From NCBI GenBank assembly GCA_016781925.1, contig JADDPH010000091.1:1-33016 (forward strand): DNA of 33,016 nt. Direction: 5' to 3'. The notes under the pieces were generated by a model that saw only the letters and a list, made by a program, of their open reading frames with translations, did no database searches and had not been told where the DNA came from. How positions within the stretch are numbered: the first letter of the stretch is position 1; each line of letters starts with the position of its first letter. Shown in pieces: positions 23,162-31,240 of this stretch. The position numbers and the translations under genes are program-made. Origin of the DNA: Sphaerobacteraceae bacterium. GTDB taxonomy: Bacteria; Chloroflexota; Chloroflexia; Thermomicrobiales; UBA6265.

Positions 23162-24185
23162 GCGAACCGCCTTCCTGCTCGAGCAGCGCGAGCTCCTCGG
23201 CGAACCCGAGCGGGAGATCACCCGCGACGAGGCCTAAGGTGCCGAAGCGCTGCTCTACCCGCCTGGCAGCCCGGCCACCGGTGTAAATCGCCACCGCTGC
23301 GGCGTCCAGGGGATCCAGACCTTGCGCGAGAAGACCACCGATTGCGCCTGCAAAAACGTCTCCGGCTCCAGCGGTGGCCAGGGAGCCCGGCGCGTCCTCC
23401 GCGACGAGCGTCCGCTCACCGTCCGAGACCGCCGTGTACCCGTACTTGAGCACGACAACCTGACCGCAGCGCCGCGCAGCCTCTCGCACCGTTTCCACCG
23501 GGTCGCGCGTGACCTCGTCCGCCTCAATGCCTAGCAGCCGGGTCATCTCTCCCACATGGGGCGTCAGCACTGCCGTTCCGCGCGGAAGCAGCGAGTTCCA
23601 ATCGTCCTGCTTCGCGAGCCAGTTCAGCCCATCGGCGTCAAGGACGATGGGTTTCCCGGCGGCAATGACTGGCGCCACACCGGCCGGCTTCGTCCCGGCG
23701 GACCCGGCTCCACCGCCATCACTTCCGCCAAATCCGATCGGGCGTGAGGCACTGCCGATGCCGAAGAGAGCACCAAGCAGACCGGCGGCGCTCTCATCTT
23801 CGCCCAGTCCTGGCCCGATCACCAGAGCCGCTGATTTCGCCAACTTGTCGACGATCATCTCCGCGGCCCGCCGGGCACCCGCCGTGGACTCCGTCTCTGA
23901 GAGCAGCACATAGGCCGCCTCCGGGACGGCCGGGACGATCGCTGGCACCAACCCACGAGGCACAGCGAGGTTGGTGACCCCTGCGCCTGCGCGCCCAGCC
24001 CCCTGAGCGCAGAGCACTGCGGCGCCGATGAAGGACGGTGCGCCCGCAACGATAACGACGCCACCGACTCCCCATTTATGGGCGCCGAACGTCCGACGCG
24101 GCACCAATGGGGCGACCAACGCCCGGTCAATCACCGCATCTCCCGGTCGAAGCTGCGGTCGTTGCTGATCCACGCTCGTTGTCAC
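23151..24185 (-). CDS. nnrD: ADP/ATP-dependent NAD(P)H-hydrate dehydratase
   Basis: The enzyme repairs hydrated NADH and NADPH in the cytoplasm. The 344-residue protein is the ribokinase-like dehydratase half only. It opens HKWGVGGVVIVAGAPSFIGA, then has VIGPGLGEDES, VLDADGLNWLA, LTPHVGEMTRLLG, LKYGYT and the phosphate-binding SLATAGAGDVFAGAIGG. The epimerase half (NnrE), often fused at the N-terminus, is absent from this window. A glycine/serine-rich insertion of about 30 residues (near 147-170, GFGGSDGGGAGSAG) interrupts the fold just before the LDADG motif. It lies between acpS and the CBS gene. Confidence 0.93.
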   Translation of the reverse strand: MTTSVDQQRPQLRPGDAVIDRALVAPLVPRRTFGAHKWGVGGVVIVAGAPSFIGAAVLCAQGAGRAGAGVTNLAVPRGLVPAIVPAVPEAAYVLLSETESTAGARRAAEMIVDKLAKSAALVIGPGLGEDESAAGLLGALFGIGSASRPIGFGGSDGGGAGSAGTKPAGVAPVIAAGKPIVLDADGLNWLAKQDDWNSLLPRGTAVLTPHVGEMTRLLGIEADEVTRDPVETVREAARRCGQVVVLKYGYTAVSDGERTLVAEDAPGSLATAGAGDVFAGAIGGLLAQGLDPLDAAAVAIYTGGRAARRVEQRFGTLGLVAGDLPLGFAEELALLEQEGGSRGR

Positions 24186-24224
24186 AGTCTTCTCCTGGCG
24201 ATGCCTCGGCCCGCCGATCCTCGA

Positions 24225-24686
24225 TCAGCCTTCTTCCGGGGTAGGGGCGGTGCGCACGCCGACGACGAACGCCATCGCGTCTGTTCGGGAATGGGTCAGT
24301 GAGACGCTGAAGTGGTTGAGTCCGAGGTGCGCAGCCCGGGCGGCCGCGCGCCCATGGAGCACCAGGACGGGCTTCCCACGGCGGTTAGGAAGAACTTCCA
24401 TCTCCCGCCAGCGGATGCCGCGGATACCGGTGCCGAGGGCTTTGGAGGTCGCTTCCTTGGCCGCGAAACGGGCAGCAAGTTCCGAGACTCGACCCGCGTA
24501 GCGCTCCCGCTCCCGTTCGGTATAGACGCGGCGCAAGAACCGATCTCCGAAATCGTGCAACACCCGCTGAATGCGGGCGATCTCGATGATGTCCGCGCCG
24601 ACGGCGACATGGCCTTCGCGCTCCGGGTCAAATTGGGGCATGTACCACGCCGGGCCGCCCTCGAGCGTCGACTCCGAACCGGTCAT
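24225..24686 (-). CDS. acpS: Holo-[acyl-carrier-protein] synthase
   Basis: The enzyme transfers 4'-phosphopantetheine from coenzyme A to apo-ACP, activating fatty-acid synthesis. The frame is 153 residues from ATG 24686 (CTAAGGA upstream); ATG 24641 would give a length closer to the usual ~125. The Mg-binding motif is VGADIIEIARIQ. The second signature, RFAAKEATSKALGTGIRGIRW, has the conserved KEA. The end shows SLTHSRTDAMAFVV. The first ~25 residues are outside the family core. It lies 94 bp after tgt and 39 bp before nnrD on the same strand, matching the common acpS-nnr-alr order. Confidence 0.93.
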   Translation of the reverse strand: MTGSESTLEGGPAWYMPQFDPEREGHVAVGADIIEIARIQRVLHDFGDRFLRRVYTERERERYAGRVSELAARFAAKEATSKALGTGIRGIRWREMEVLPNRRGKPVLVLHGRAAARAAHLGLNHFSVSLTHSRTDAMAFVVGVRTAPTPEEG

Positions 24687-24780
24687 CGAATCCTTAGGGT
24701 GTCGTCGCTCGGTTGCCGTCGAGCGGATTGTAGTGCGCCGGCCTCGCCTCGCCAATCTCTGCCGTACATCCGATCGAGAT

Positions 24781-25935
24781 CTACCCTCCGATGGGGCGAT
24801 ACGTCGCATGGAACAGTGCGCGGGCGGTGGCGAAGGTGCCACCCTCGATCGCCGACCGCATAATTTCAATATGGCGCCCAAGGAACCGGAGGTTATGGAT
24901 TGAGGCCAGCCGCAACCCAAGTACCTCGCGCGCCCGGAACAGATGGTGCAGATACGCGGCGGTAAAGGTGCCGCAGGTGGTGCAGTCACAGCTTGGATCG
25001 ACGGGCTCATGGAGATCACGAAAGCGACCTGAGCGGATATCGACGCGGCCGGTTGGGGTGAAGAGCGCCCCGTTGCGAGCGAGACGTGTCGGGAGCACGC
25101 AGTCGAAGAGATCGACGCCTCGTGCCACGCCTTCCCAGAGATCTTCAGGAGAGCCGACGCCCATAAGATAGCGGGGCTTGTCAGGCGGAAGCTCGGGTGT
25201 CGTGGCCTCTAGCATGGCGGCCATCACCGGTTTCGACTCGCCCACGCTCAAGCCCCCAATGGCGCAGCCAGCGACATCAGAGCCAGCAATCCGCGCCGCG
25301 CTCTCCTTCCTCAGGTCGGCCTCCATCCCTCCCTGACAAATTCCGAACAGTGCCGACACGCGCTCGGCCCCTTCAAGGGCTCGATAGGCCGCCACGGCGC
25401 GGTCGAGCCAGCGCGCCGTGCGAGCCGTGGATGCGGCCACGGCGGCCCGCTCGGCCGGGAGTCCGACAAAGTGGTCCAGGACCATCGCGATATCGGAGCC
25501 GAATCGGACTTGCAGATCCACTGCCCGCTCCGGCGTCAGGGCGTGGCGACTGCCGTCGATGTGGGAACGGAAGATTACTCCCTCTTCCGTCACCTTCGTT
25601 TGACGGGCAAGGCTAAAGACCTGAAAGCCCCCGCTATCGGTGAGAATCGGACCAGGCCAGCCCATGAACCGGTGCAGCCCGCCCGCCCGTTCGATCAGGT
25701 CGACTCCCGGGCGGAGCATCAGGTGATAGGTGTTGGCGAGGACAATCTGGGCACCGGTCCCGGAGACTTCGTCCGGATGAAGCGTTTTTACGGTGGCCTG
25801 GGTTCCAACCGGCATGAACGCCGGCGTTTCCACAACCCCGTGACGGGTAGCCATCCGGCCACGGCGGGCCCAAGTTGTCAGATCGACCCCGAGGAGCTCG
25901 AAGGTGAGCGGTCGGGCCATGGGGGAAGTTATCAT
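24781..25935 (-). CDS. tgt: tRNA-guanine (queuine) transglycosylase
   Basis: The enzyme exchanges guanine 34 in GUN-anticodon tRNAs for preQ1 or queuine. The 384-residue TIM-barrel protein has D100 (ILTDSGGFQVFSL), the nucleophile D278 (GVDLFDCVLPTR) and a zinc site C316, C318, C321 and H347 (CDCTTC ... SIHN). SVGYG-type confusion is excluded by these motifs. In the base pocket the usual bacterial DEC motif is replaced: MVLDHFVGLP puts Phe where preQ1-type enzymes have Cys. GGLSVGE is normal. ATG 25920 is an alternative start. It is divergent from a methyltransferase gene whose ATG is only 6 bp away. No other queuosine genes are in the window. Confidence 0.96.
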   Translation of the reverse strand: MITSPMARPLTFELLGVDLTTWARRGRMATRHGVVETPAFMPVGTQATVKTLHPDEVSGTGAQIVLANTYHLMLRPGVDLIERAGGLHRFMGWPGPILTDSGGFQVFSLARQTKVTEEGVIFRSHIDGSRHALTPERAVDLQVRFGSDIAMVLDHFVGLPAERAAVAASTARTARWLDRAVAAYRALEGAERVSALFGICQGGMEADLRKESAARIAGSDVAGCAIGGLSVGESKPVMAAMLEATTPELPPDKPRYLMGVGSPEDLWEGVARGVDLFDCVLPTRLARNGALFTPTGRVDIRSGRFRDLHEPVDPSCDCTTCGTFTAAYLHHLFRAREVLGLRLASIHNLRFLGRHIEIMRSAIEGGTFATARALFHATYRPIGG

Positions 25936-25941
25936 CCTTCA

Positions 25942-26622
25942 ATGCTAGGCAGGAACGCGCCGCCGCGCAAAGCGGACATTCGAGGCCGACCACCGGCCAC
26001 ACGCATCCGTGAAGTCATCTTTCGGGCGCTCTACGGACTGGGAGCCCCTTGGTACGATCGGCTAACCGACCGGCTCTTCCTTGGCGAATGGGAGCGATGG
26101 CAACGCCTCGCGCTTCGCGACCTGCCCGAGCGGGGGACGGTTGTTGAGCTCGGGGCGGGAACAGGCGTGCTTGCCGCCGCCGGAGCTACGGCCGAGCGCC
26201 GGTGGATTGCCGTCGACGCCTCTTCGTCGATGCTCGCCCGGGCGGCACGACGACGGAGGCGAGGCGGGGCGTGCTTGGTGCGGGCCGCCTCGCAGGCGCT
26301 GCCGCTTGCTGATGACTGCTGCACTGCGATCGTCGCGACGTTTCCATCCAACTACATCATGTCGCCCGCTACTCATGCGGAACTCCGCCGCATCATTACC
26401 CCAGGCGGTCAGCTGATTGTCGTCTTGAGCGGCGAGCTGCGCCCGTCCACGCCCCGCCTGTGGATCCGCTGGGTCGCCCTCAGGCTCTTCTATGGCAGCG
26501 CCCGACACCCACAGCAGGTGCTGAACATTGAAGGCTTCGTTGGGACGGTAGGGGTGATTCAGACGGAGTTCGGATCAGCCGCAGTCCTGCGTGCCACTCA
26601 CGCTCCGGCTGGCCTGTTCTAA
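25942..26622 (+). CDS. Class I SAM-dependent methyltransferase
   Basis: This 226-residue protein has a Rossmann fold. Motif I is VVELGAGTGVLAA (67-79), followed by the acidic ribose-binding end of strand 2 (IAVDASSSML), then VRAASQALPLADDC and PGGQLIVVLSGE. The N-terminal ~30 residues are basic. The segment YGLGAPWYDRLTDRLFLGEW resembles the entry helix of UbiE/phospholipid methyltransferase-like proteins. The substrate is unknown. ATG 25942 is the only ATG/GTG near the family start and lies 6 bp from the divergent tgt start, so either promoter must sit inside the other gene. It converges on tatA, with stop codons overlapping. Confidence 0.87.
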   Translation: MLGRNAPPRKADIRGRPPATRIREVIFRALYGLGAPWYDRLTDRLFLGEWERWQRLALRDLPERGTVVELGAGTGVLAAAGATAERRWIAVDASSSMLARAARRRRRGGACLVRAASQALPLADDCCTAIVATFPSNYIMSPATHAELRRIITPGGQLIVVLSGELRPSTPRLWIRWVALRLFYGSARHPQQVLNIEGFVGTVGVIQTEFGSAAVLRATHAPAGLF

Positions 26623-27305
26623 CTTCGGCGGTGGCTCCCGTAACCAGCCGCCTGCCGCCTCTGGCGGGCGCGAGTGAGAGCGTCGGACGGAACAGAGGTG
26701 GACGATGGGGGGGGAGTCTCCAGAGCCGAAGGTCCGTCCGTGACCCCGTCACCCGTCTTGGCCGCTGTGCCGTTCGAAGCTGCCGACGCCGCGTTCACCG
26801 TCTCAGCCACGTTGGCCGGCTTAGCGTCCGCGGCATCCTCGTCCATCGTTGAGACATCGGCAAGCGGGTCAGCCTTGGTTGCGATTGCCGGGACCACCCC
26901 AGGCACACCAGAACCATTCGCGGCAGGCTTAGCGGCCGCAGGCTTCACCGTCTTGGCGGGTGCCGGTTTCGTCGCCTTTGCCGGCGTCCCAGCCGCGGTG
27001 GAGACAGTGGAATTGACGTTGGTGGCCGCTTTGTTAAGATCCCGCTGCACGCTCTTGGAGACGTTGTCAACCTGGGACTTCATCCCGGTTAGCTCACCGG
27101 TCAATGATGCCTTGAGGTCTCCAGCCCCCGCCTCGTTGACCGTCTTCTCGAACTCACCGGTGAGCTCCGACGTCATGCGGCGGAAGTCCCGCACCGCTTT
27201 CCCCGCCTGCCCGGCGACCTCGGGAAGCTTGCCCGGTCCGAATATGATGAGCGCGACGACCAGGATGATGACCATCTCTGAAGCGCCGATGCCGAAGAAT
27301 CCCAT
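26619..27305 (-). CDS. tatA: TatA/TatB-type twin-arginine translocase subunit with long C-terminal tail
   Basis: The protein is a pore or recognition subunit of the Tat system for export of folded proteins. Residues 1-24 form the single membrane helix (GIGASEMVIILVVALIIF), followed by the hinge FGPGKLPEVAG and an amphipathic helix (GKAVRDFRRMTSELTGEFEK). The polar SE at the helix start is found in TatA and TatB proteins. At 228 residues it is two to three times the usual length. The extra part is a hydrophilic Ala/Lys/Pro/Thr-rich region (about 100-135, AKATKPAPAKTVKPAAAKP) and an Asp/Ala/Ser-rich tail ending in RARQRRQAAGYG. GAGGGAA precedes the ATG. TatC is not in this window. Confidence 0.9.
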   Translation of the reverse strand: MGFFGIGASEMVIILVVALIIFGPGKLPEVAGQAGKAVRDFRRMTSELTGEFEKTVNEAGAGDLKASLTGELTGMKSQVDNVSKSVQRDLNKAATNVNSTVSTAAGTPAKATKPAPAKTVKPAAAKPAANGSGVPGVVPAIATKADPLADVSTMDEDAADAKPANVAETVNAASAASNGTAAKTGDGVTDGPSALETPPPSSTSVPSDALTRARQRRQAAGYGSHRRS

Positions 27306-27369
27306 GGCGCGTTCCCTCGAGCCCGTGTGGGCGCCGTCAACGGGCAGATCGTGGCAGAATCGAGCGAGA

Positions 27370-27375
27370 AGTATA
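27370..27375 (-). promoter_or_regulatory. Candidate -10 box for tatA
   Basis: TATACT on the minus strand lies 64 bp upstream of the tatA ATG. It is identical to the -10 of the tRNA operon. No good -35 is visible at 16-18 bp, so this is tentative. Confidence 0.35.
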
Positions 27376-27454
27376 GCATCGGTCGCTGTTACCCCTTTTC
27401 CGAGGGGAGACTCGAACGGGTAACGCGGCCGCTCGCGCCACCGATGGGAAGGGC

Positions 27455-28018
27455 ATGCACATCGTTGTTGGACTTGGGAACCCGGGTCGTGAATACGTCG
27501 CTACACGGCACAACGTGGGATTTATGGTGATCGACGAGCTAGCGCGACGACTGTCGGCTACCGGATTCCGCCGCCGGTTTCGGTCGGAGCTCGGCGAAGG
27601 ACTTCTAGCCGGAGAGAAGGTCGTGCTGGTGAAACCTCAGACCTTCATGAATCTGAGCGGCGGAGCAGTCCGGGAAGTGGCGAACTGGTACCACAGCCCG
27701 AAGGAGAACATGCTGGTGGTGCTCGATGACCTCGATCTCCCGTTCGGCTCCTTGCGGCTTCGAGCGTCTGGCTCGGCCGGAGGTCACAACGGGCTCTCCT
27801 CGATCATCGAGCAGATCGGGACGAATCAGATTCCCCGGCTTAAGGTAGGAATCGGGCGCGGCCGGCTGCCTGCGACGGCCCACGTCCTCGCCCGCTTCTC
27901 TCCCGACGAGCAACGGGAGCTTCCGGACATCGTCAGCCGCGCCACTGATGCCGTGGAGCACTGGGCACAACAGGGCATCGTCGCGGCCATGAACCGATTC
28001 AATGGTGTTGGCGCTTGA
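27455..28018 (+). CDS. pth: Peptidyl-tRNA hydrolase
   Basis: The enzyme recycles peptidyl-tRNA released during translation. It is 187 residues, the usual size. GLGNPGREYVATRHNVGF contains N9 and the catalytic H19. FMNLSG (N66), VVLDDLDLPFG (D91/D92, the aspartate that orients the histidine) and GGHNGLSSI (N112) complete the active site. ATG 27455 follows GGGAAGGG. It is divergent from tatA and lies 75 bp before the hydroxyacyl-CoA dehydrogenase. Confidence 0.97.
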   Translation: MHIVVGLGNPGREYVATRHNVGFMVIDELARRLSATGFRRRFRSELGEGLLAGEKVVLVKPQTFMNLSGGAVREVANWYHSPKENMLVVLDDLDLPFGSLRLRASGSAGGHNGLSSIIEQIGTNQIPRLKVGIGRGRLPATAHVLARFSPDEQRELPDIVSRATDAVEHWAQQGIVAAMNRFNGVGA

Positions 28019-28092
28019 GGGCTACCATCACCTGGTCGATGGCGAGTCCCGAGGGTGACCTGACATGAACAGGGCCAACGAAACAGGAAGGG

Positions 28093-29001
28093 ATGAATCC
28101 TGTGGAGGATGAAGCGCGCCTGGGCATTGAAAAGCGACCCGTCGAACGGGTGGCGATCATCGGCGCGGGTACGATGGGCTCCGGCATCGCTCAGGTCTTT
28201 GCCGAAGCTGGTGTCCCGGTGACCCTCGTCGATGCGGACCCCGCTGCCGTCCAACGGGCGATGGAGGTGATGCACCGCAACTGGTCCCGAGCCGTTGACA
28301 AAGGCAGGCGGACCGCGGCGGAGGTGGAGGCGGCACGCTCCTTGGTCACCCTCTCTCACGAGATCGCTGCCGCCGCCGACGCCGATTTGGTCATTGAAGC
28401 GGTCTTTGAGGACGTCACAACGAAACAGGGACTGCTCCGCGAGCTAGACCGGCTGGCCCCGCCTCGGACGCTTTTAGCCACCAACACGTCTTCCATCTCC
28501 ATCACCCAGCTCGCTGCGGCGACGGAACGACCGGGCCGAGTCATCGGGATGCACTTTTTTAACCCCGTGCCCGTGATGCCGCTGGTGGAGGTGGTGAGAG
28601 GCCTTCTAACCCAAGAGGAGACCGTTGAGCAGGTGCTGGCCGCGGTGGCACACCTCGGGAAAACACCCGTCGAGGTCAATGATTTTCCCGGATTCGTGTC
28701 CAATCGCGTCCTGCTCCCCATGATCAATGAAGCGATCTTCTGCTTGCAGGAGGGCGTGGCCGACAAAGAGGCCATTGACGCGGTGATGAGGCTGGGGATG
28801 GCCCACCCGATGGGCCCGCTGGCTCTCGCGGACCTCATCGGTCTCGATGTGTGTCTCAACATTCTGGACGTCCTCCAGAAGCAGCTGGGCGACGATAAAT
28901 ACCGGCCAGCCCCATTGCTAAGAAAGATGGTGGCAGCCGGGAAGCTCGGGCGGAAATCCGGCGAAGGCTTCTTCGCGTACGAGGGACAGAGCCGCGCGTG
29001 A
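28093..29001 (+). CDS. 3-hydroxybutyryl-CoA (3-hydroxyacyl-CoA) dehydrogenase
   Basis: This NAD(P)-dependent cytoplasmic enzyme oxidises (S)-3-hydroxyacyl-CoA or reduces acetoacetyl-CoA. The 302-residue protein has the nucleotide-binding [15 protein letters not shown] (20-34), the acid ending strand 2 (TLVDAD), [20 protein letters not shown] and the catalytic histidine H154 in [18 protein letters not shown]. The C-terminal domain has [18 protein letters not shown] and the end motif [15 protein letters not shown] 28093 sits very close to AGGAAGGG; GTG 28102 has better spacing. It is followed by a B12-binding mutase subunit and meaB, so it may act in a B12-dependent acyl-CoA route, butyrate/PHB metabolism, or both. 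Confidence 0.93.
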   Translation: MNPVEDEARLGIEKRPVERVAIIGAGTMGSGIAQVFAEAGVPVTLVDADPAAVQRAMEVMHRNWSRAVDKGRRTAAEVEAARSLVTLSHEIAAAADADLVIEAVFEDVTTKQGLLRELDRLAPPRTLLATNTSSISITQLAAATERPGRVIGMHFFNPVPVMPLVEVVRGLLTQEETVEQVLAAVAHLGKTPVEVNDFPGFVSNRVLLPMINEAIFCLQEGVADKEAIDAVMRLGMAHPMGPLALADLIGLDVCLNILDVLQKQLGDDKYRPAPLLRKMVAAGKLGRKSGEGFFAYEGQSRA

Positions 29002-29054
29002 CCCTTGGCATGGTCTTGGAGGGCGAAGATGTACCCGCTGGACAAGGGACATTG

Positions 29055-29489
29055 ATGGCCGAGAACCAGGGCAGTCCGCCCGCCCGCCCAGTCCGCGTCC
29101 TGATCGCCAAACCTGGGCTCGACGGCCACGATCGCGGAGCGAAGGTCATGGCGCGAGCACTTCGCGATGCCGGCTTCGAGGTGATCTACACCGGCCTTTT
29201 TCAAACACCGGAGATGATTGCGGCCGCCGCGCTTCAGGAGGATGTCGATGTTGTCGGGCTGAGCATCCTCTCCGGCGCCCATATGGTGCTTTTCCCACGG
29301 ATTATCGACGCGCTTCGAGCGCGCGGCATCGACGACGTGCTGATTGTGGCTGGGGGCACAATTCCCGACGACGACATCCAGCCGCTGTTGGACCTCGGTG
29401 TTGCCGCCGTCTTCGGCCCTGGAACCTCCCTCGGCGAAGCGGCGCGGTTCATCCGCGACCACGCTCCGGTTCGGCACGATGTCCCGTGA
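29055..29489 (+). CDS. Coenzyme-B12-binding subunit of an acyl-CoA mutase (methylmalonyl-CoA mutase type)
   Basis: This 144-residue protein is a stand-alone cobalamin-binding domain. The B12 signature DGHDRG (23-28) provides the cobalt-ligating H25. [10 protein letters not shown] and [10 protein letters not shown], which contact the nucleotide tail, follow at the normal spacing. Such subunits pair with a separate catalytic chain and carry out carbon-skeleton rearrangements such as methylmalonyl-CoA to succinyl-CoA. The catalytic chain is not in this window, so a methylmalonyl-, isobutyryl-, ethylmalonyl- or 2-hydroxyisobutyryl-CoA mutase cannot be told apart. ATG 29055 follows AAGGGAC; GTG 28998 overlapping the previous stop is an alternative. 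It overlaps meaB by 11 bp. Confidence 0.92.
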   Translation: MAENQGSPPARPVRVLIAKPGLDGHDRGAKVMARALRDAGFEVIYTGLFQTPEMIAAAALQEDVDVVGLSILSGAHMVLFPRIIDALRARGIDDVLIVAGGTIPDDDIQPLLDLGVAAVFGPGTSLGEAARFIRDHAPVRHDVP

Positions 29490-30453
29490 CGCCACGCCGG
29501 GACTTGGAGTTCGGCTCCTGTCGGGGGATCTCGGTGCCCTCGCCCGCGCGGCCACTCTCGTAGAAAACGGTGATCCGGTCGGCCGCGTGGTCGTCGAGAA
29601 TATTCATCCTCGAACCGGCCGTGCGCACGTGGTCGGGGTGACCGGCCCGCCGGGCGCCGGCAAGAGCACGTTGATTGACGCCCTCATCGGGGAGCTGCGC
29701 GGCAGGGGTCATCGAGTCGGGGTGATCCTCATTGACCCGTCCAGCCCAATCTCGGGCGGGGCAGTACTCGGCGACCGAATCCGGATGGGTCAGTGGGACC
29801 GCGACAACCATGTCTTCATCCGCAGCATGGCCGCTCGTGGCCATGCGGGGGGGCTCGCGCCGACGACGGCGGCGCTGATCCACTTATTCGATGCCGCCGG
29901 TTTCGATCCCATCTTGGTTGAAACGGTAGGTGTGGGTCAGGGCGAAATTGAGGTTGCACACCTTGCGCAGACGACGTTGCTTCTTCAGGTGCCGGGGCTA
30001 GGGGATGGCGTGCAGGCGATCAAGGCTGGCATCCTGGAAGTTGGCGACATTGTCGCGGTCAACAAGGCCGACCTGCCTGGCGCAGAGGAGTTGGTTCATG
30101 ATCTCACGATGATGGTCACGGCCGATACAGATCCAGATGGTTGGAGCGCGCCCATCCTCCTGACAAATGCGACCGCCGGTGAGGGGGTGCGCGAGTTGGT
30201 TGACCGGCTCGAGGCTCACCGCCGCTACCTGGATATCACCGGAGCCGGACGACGGCGGAAGGAAATAGCGGCGCGCTTCGAAGTGTTTGGGCTCCTCCGC
30301 CAGGAGCTAGAACAGGAGTCGCCCCTGCATCTGCTTCAAAAAGACCAAATAGACCGGTGGCGTGGGGCCATTAGTGACGTGGTAGAGCGGAAAAGAACAC
30401 CGGGCGCGGCTGTGGCGCTGCTGCTTGGTCAGGCCGCCCCTAGCCCAAGCTAG
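29479..30453 (+). CDS. meaB: MeaB/ArgK-type GTPase, B12-mutase chaperone
   Basis: This G3E-family GTPase gates loading of adenosylcobalamin into the mutase and protects it from inactivation. It is 324 residues. Walker A is GPPGAGKST (56-64); [21 protein letters not shown] is the family hallmark; [13 protein letters not shown] and the guanine-specific NKAD follow. The C-terminal dimerisation arm ([20 protein letters not shown]) is present. ATG 29479 lies within the end of the B12-subunit gene, so the two are translationally coupled, as expected for a mutase and its chaperone. The 3' end overlaps the convergent larB by 14 bp. Confidence 0.95.
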   Translation: MSRDATPGLGVRLLSGDLGALARAATLVENGDPVGRVVVENIHPRTGRAHVVGVTGPPGAGKSTLIDALIGELRGRGHRVGVILIDPSSPISGGAVLGDRIRMGQWDRDNHVFIRSMAARGHAGGLAPTTAALIHLFDAAGFDPILVETVGVGQGEIEVAHLAQTTLLLQVPGLGDGVQAIKAGILEVGDIVAVNKADLPGAEELVHDLTMMVTADTDPDGWSAPILLTNATAGEGVRELVDRLEAHRRYLDITGAGRRRKEIAARFEVFGLLRQELEQESPLHLLQKDQIDRWRGAISDVVERKRTPGAAVALLLGQAAPSPS

Positions 30454-31240
30454 GCTCGCTAGCTGGTCCTCTCCGCGCTGCGGCAACCCTGATTGCAATC
30501 AGGGCCGCGGTTGACCCGGCACCGACACCGTTGTCGATGTTGACGACGACAAGGCCCGGAGCGCACGACTGCAGCATCGCCAGCAAGGCGGCAGTTCCCT
30601 CTCCGCCAGCGCCGTATCCCACCGATGTCGGCAGCCCAATCACGGGCACCGAGACGAGGCCAGCTACGACTGACGGCAGGGCACCGTCCATGCCAGCTGC
30701 AACGACGATGACATCAACCTCCGCGGCAATCATCTGTGCCAGGGGTTCGACAAGCCGATGGAGCCCGGCCACACCCACGTCACTTGCCTGGGATACCATG
30801 CAGCCCATCTCGCGCGCGATGATCGCCGCCTCCGCGGCGATTGGTGCGTCGGATGACCCAGCAGACAACACTCCCACCCGTCCACCCGCCTGGCGCACGT
30901 GAACGTCTCGCTGAGCCACCACCACCAGTCGGGCGAGGTCGTGGACGATGACATCGTAGGAACCCGTCAACGCCGACCGAACGACCTCAATGGTGGTTTC
31001 AGGGCATCGGCTGGCGATGGCACGGCCCGTCGCGTCCGCGAGCGACGCGAGACTCTGAACAACCTCCTCGGGTCGCTTTCTTTCCGCGTGAATGATTTCT
31101 GGAATGCCGGAGCGGTGTTGACGTGAGGGGTCGAGGCGTGTGGTCGATGATGTCTTATGGGATATGTCGTGATCGAAAGCGATGCCGGCCAGCATATCGA
31201 GAGCGTTTTGCAGATCTTTGAAGGGTCCGAGTGCTGTCAC
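30440..31240 (-). CDS. larB: LarB, pyridinium carboxylase for the nickel-pincer cofactor
   Basis: LarB carboxylates and hydrolyses nicotinic acid adenine dinucleotide, the first step toward the nickel-pincer nucleotide of lactate racemase and related enzymes. It is 266 residues. The N-terminal part has LDPSRQHRSGIPEIIHAERK, typical of LarB. The C-terminal PurE/AIR-carboxylase-like domain has GVLSAGSSDAPIAAEAA (123-139), SDVGVAGLHRL and GMDGALPSVVAGLVSVPVIG with PTSVGYG. The ATG at 31240 overlaps the tlyA stop (4 bp), so it is the last gene of the yebC-ruvC-tlyA operon. LarC and LarE, needed for the complete cofactor, are not here. Confidence 0.92.
   Translation of the reverse strand: MTALGPFKDLQNALDMLAGIAFDHDISHKTSSTTRLDPSRQHRSGIPEIIHAERKRPEEVVQSLASLADATGRAIASRCPETTIEVVRSALTGSYDVIVHDLARLVVVAQRDVHVRQAGGRVGVLSAGSSDAPIAAEAAIIAREMGCMVSQASDVGVAGLHRLVEPLAQMIAAEVDVIVVAAGMDGALPSVVAGLVSVPVIGLPTSVGYGAGGEGTAALLAMLQSCAPGLVVVNIDNGVGAGSTAALIAIRVAAARRGPASEPSLG
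30480..30508. repeat. 18-bp perfect palindrome in the 3' end of larB, downstream of meaB
   Basis: CCCTGATTGCAATCAGGG (30487-30504) is a perfect palindrome, extended by GCGG (30480-30483) and CCGC (30505-30508) around a small bulge. It lies in larB coding sequence, about 30 bp beyond the convergent meaB stop. It has no T-run on the plus strand. It may help end meaB transcripts or be a protein site; codon constraint is the alternative. Confidence 0.4.
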
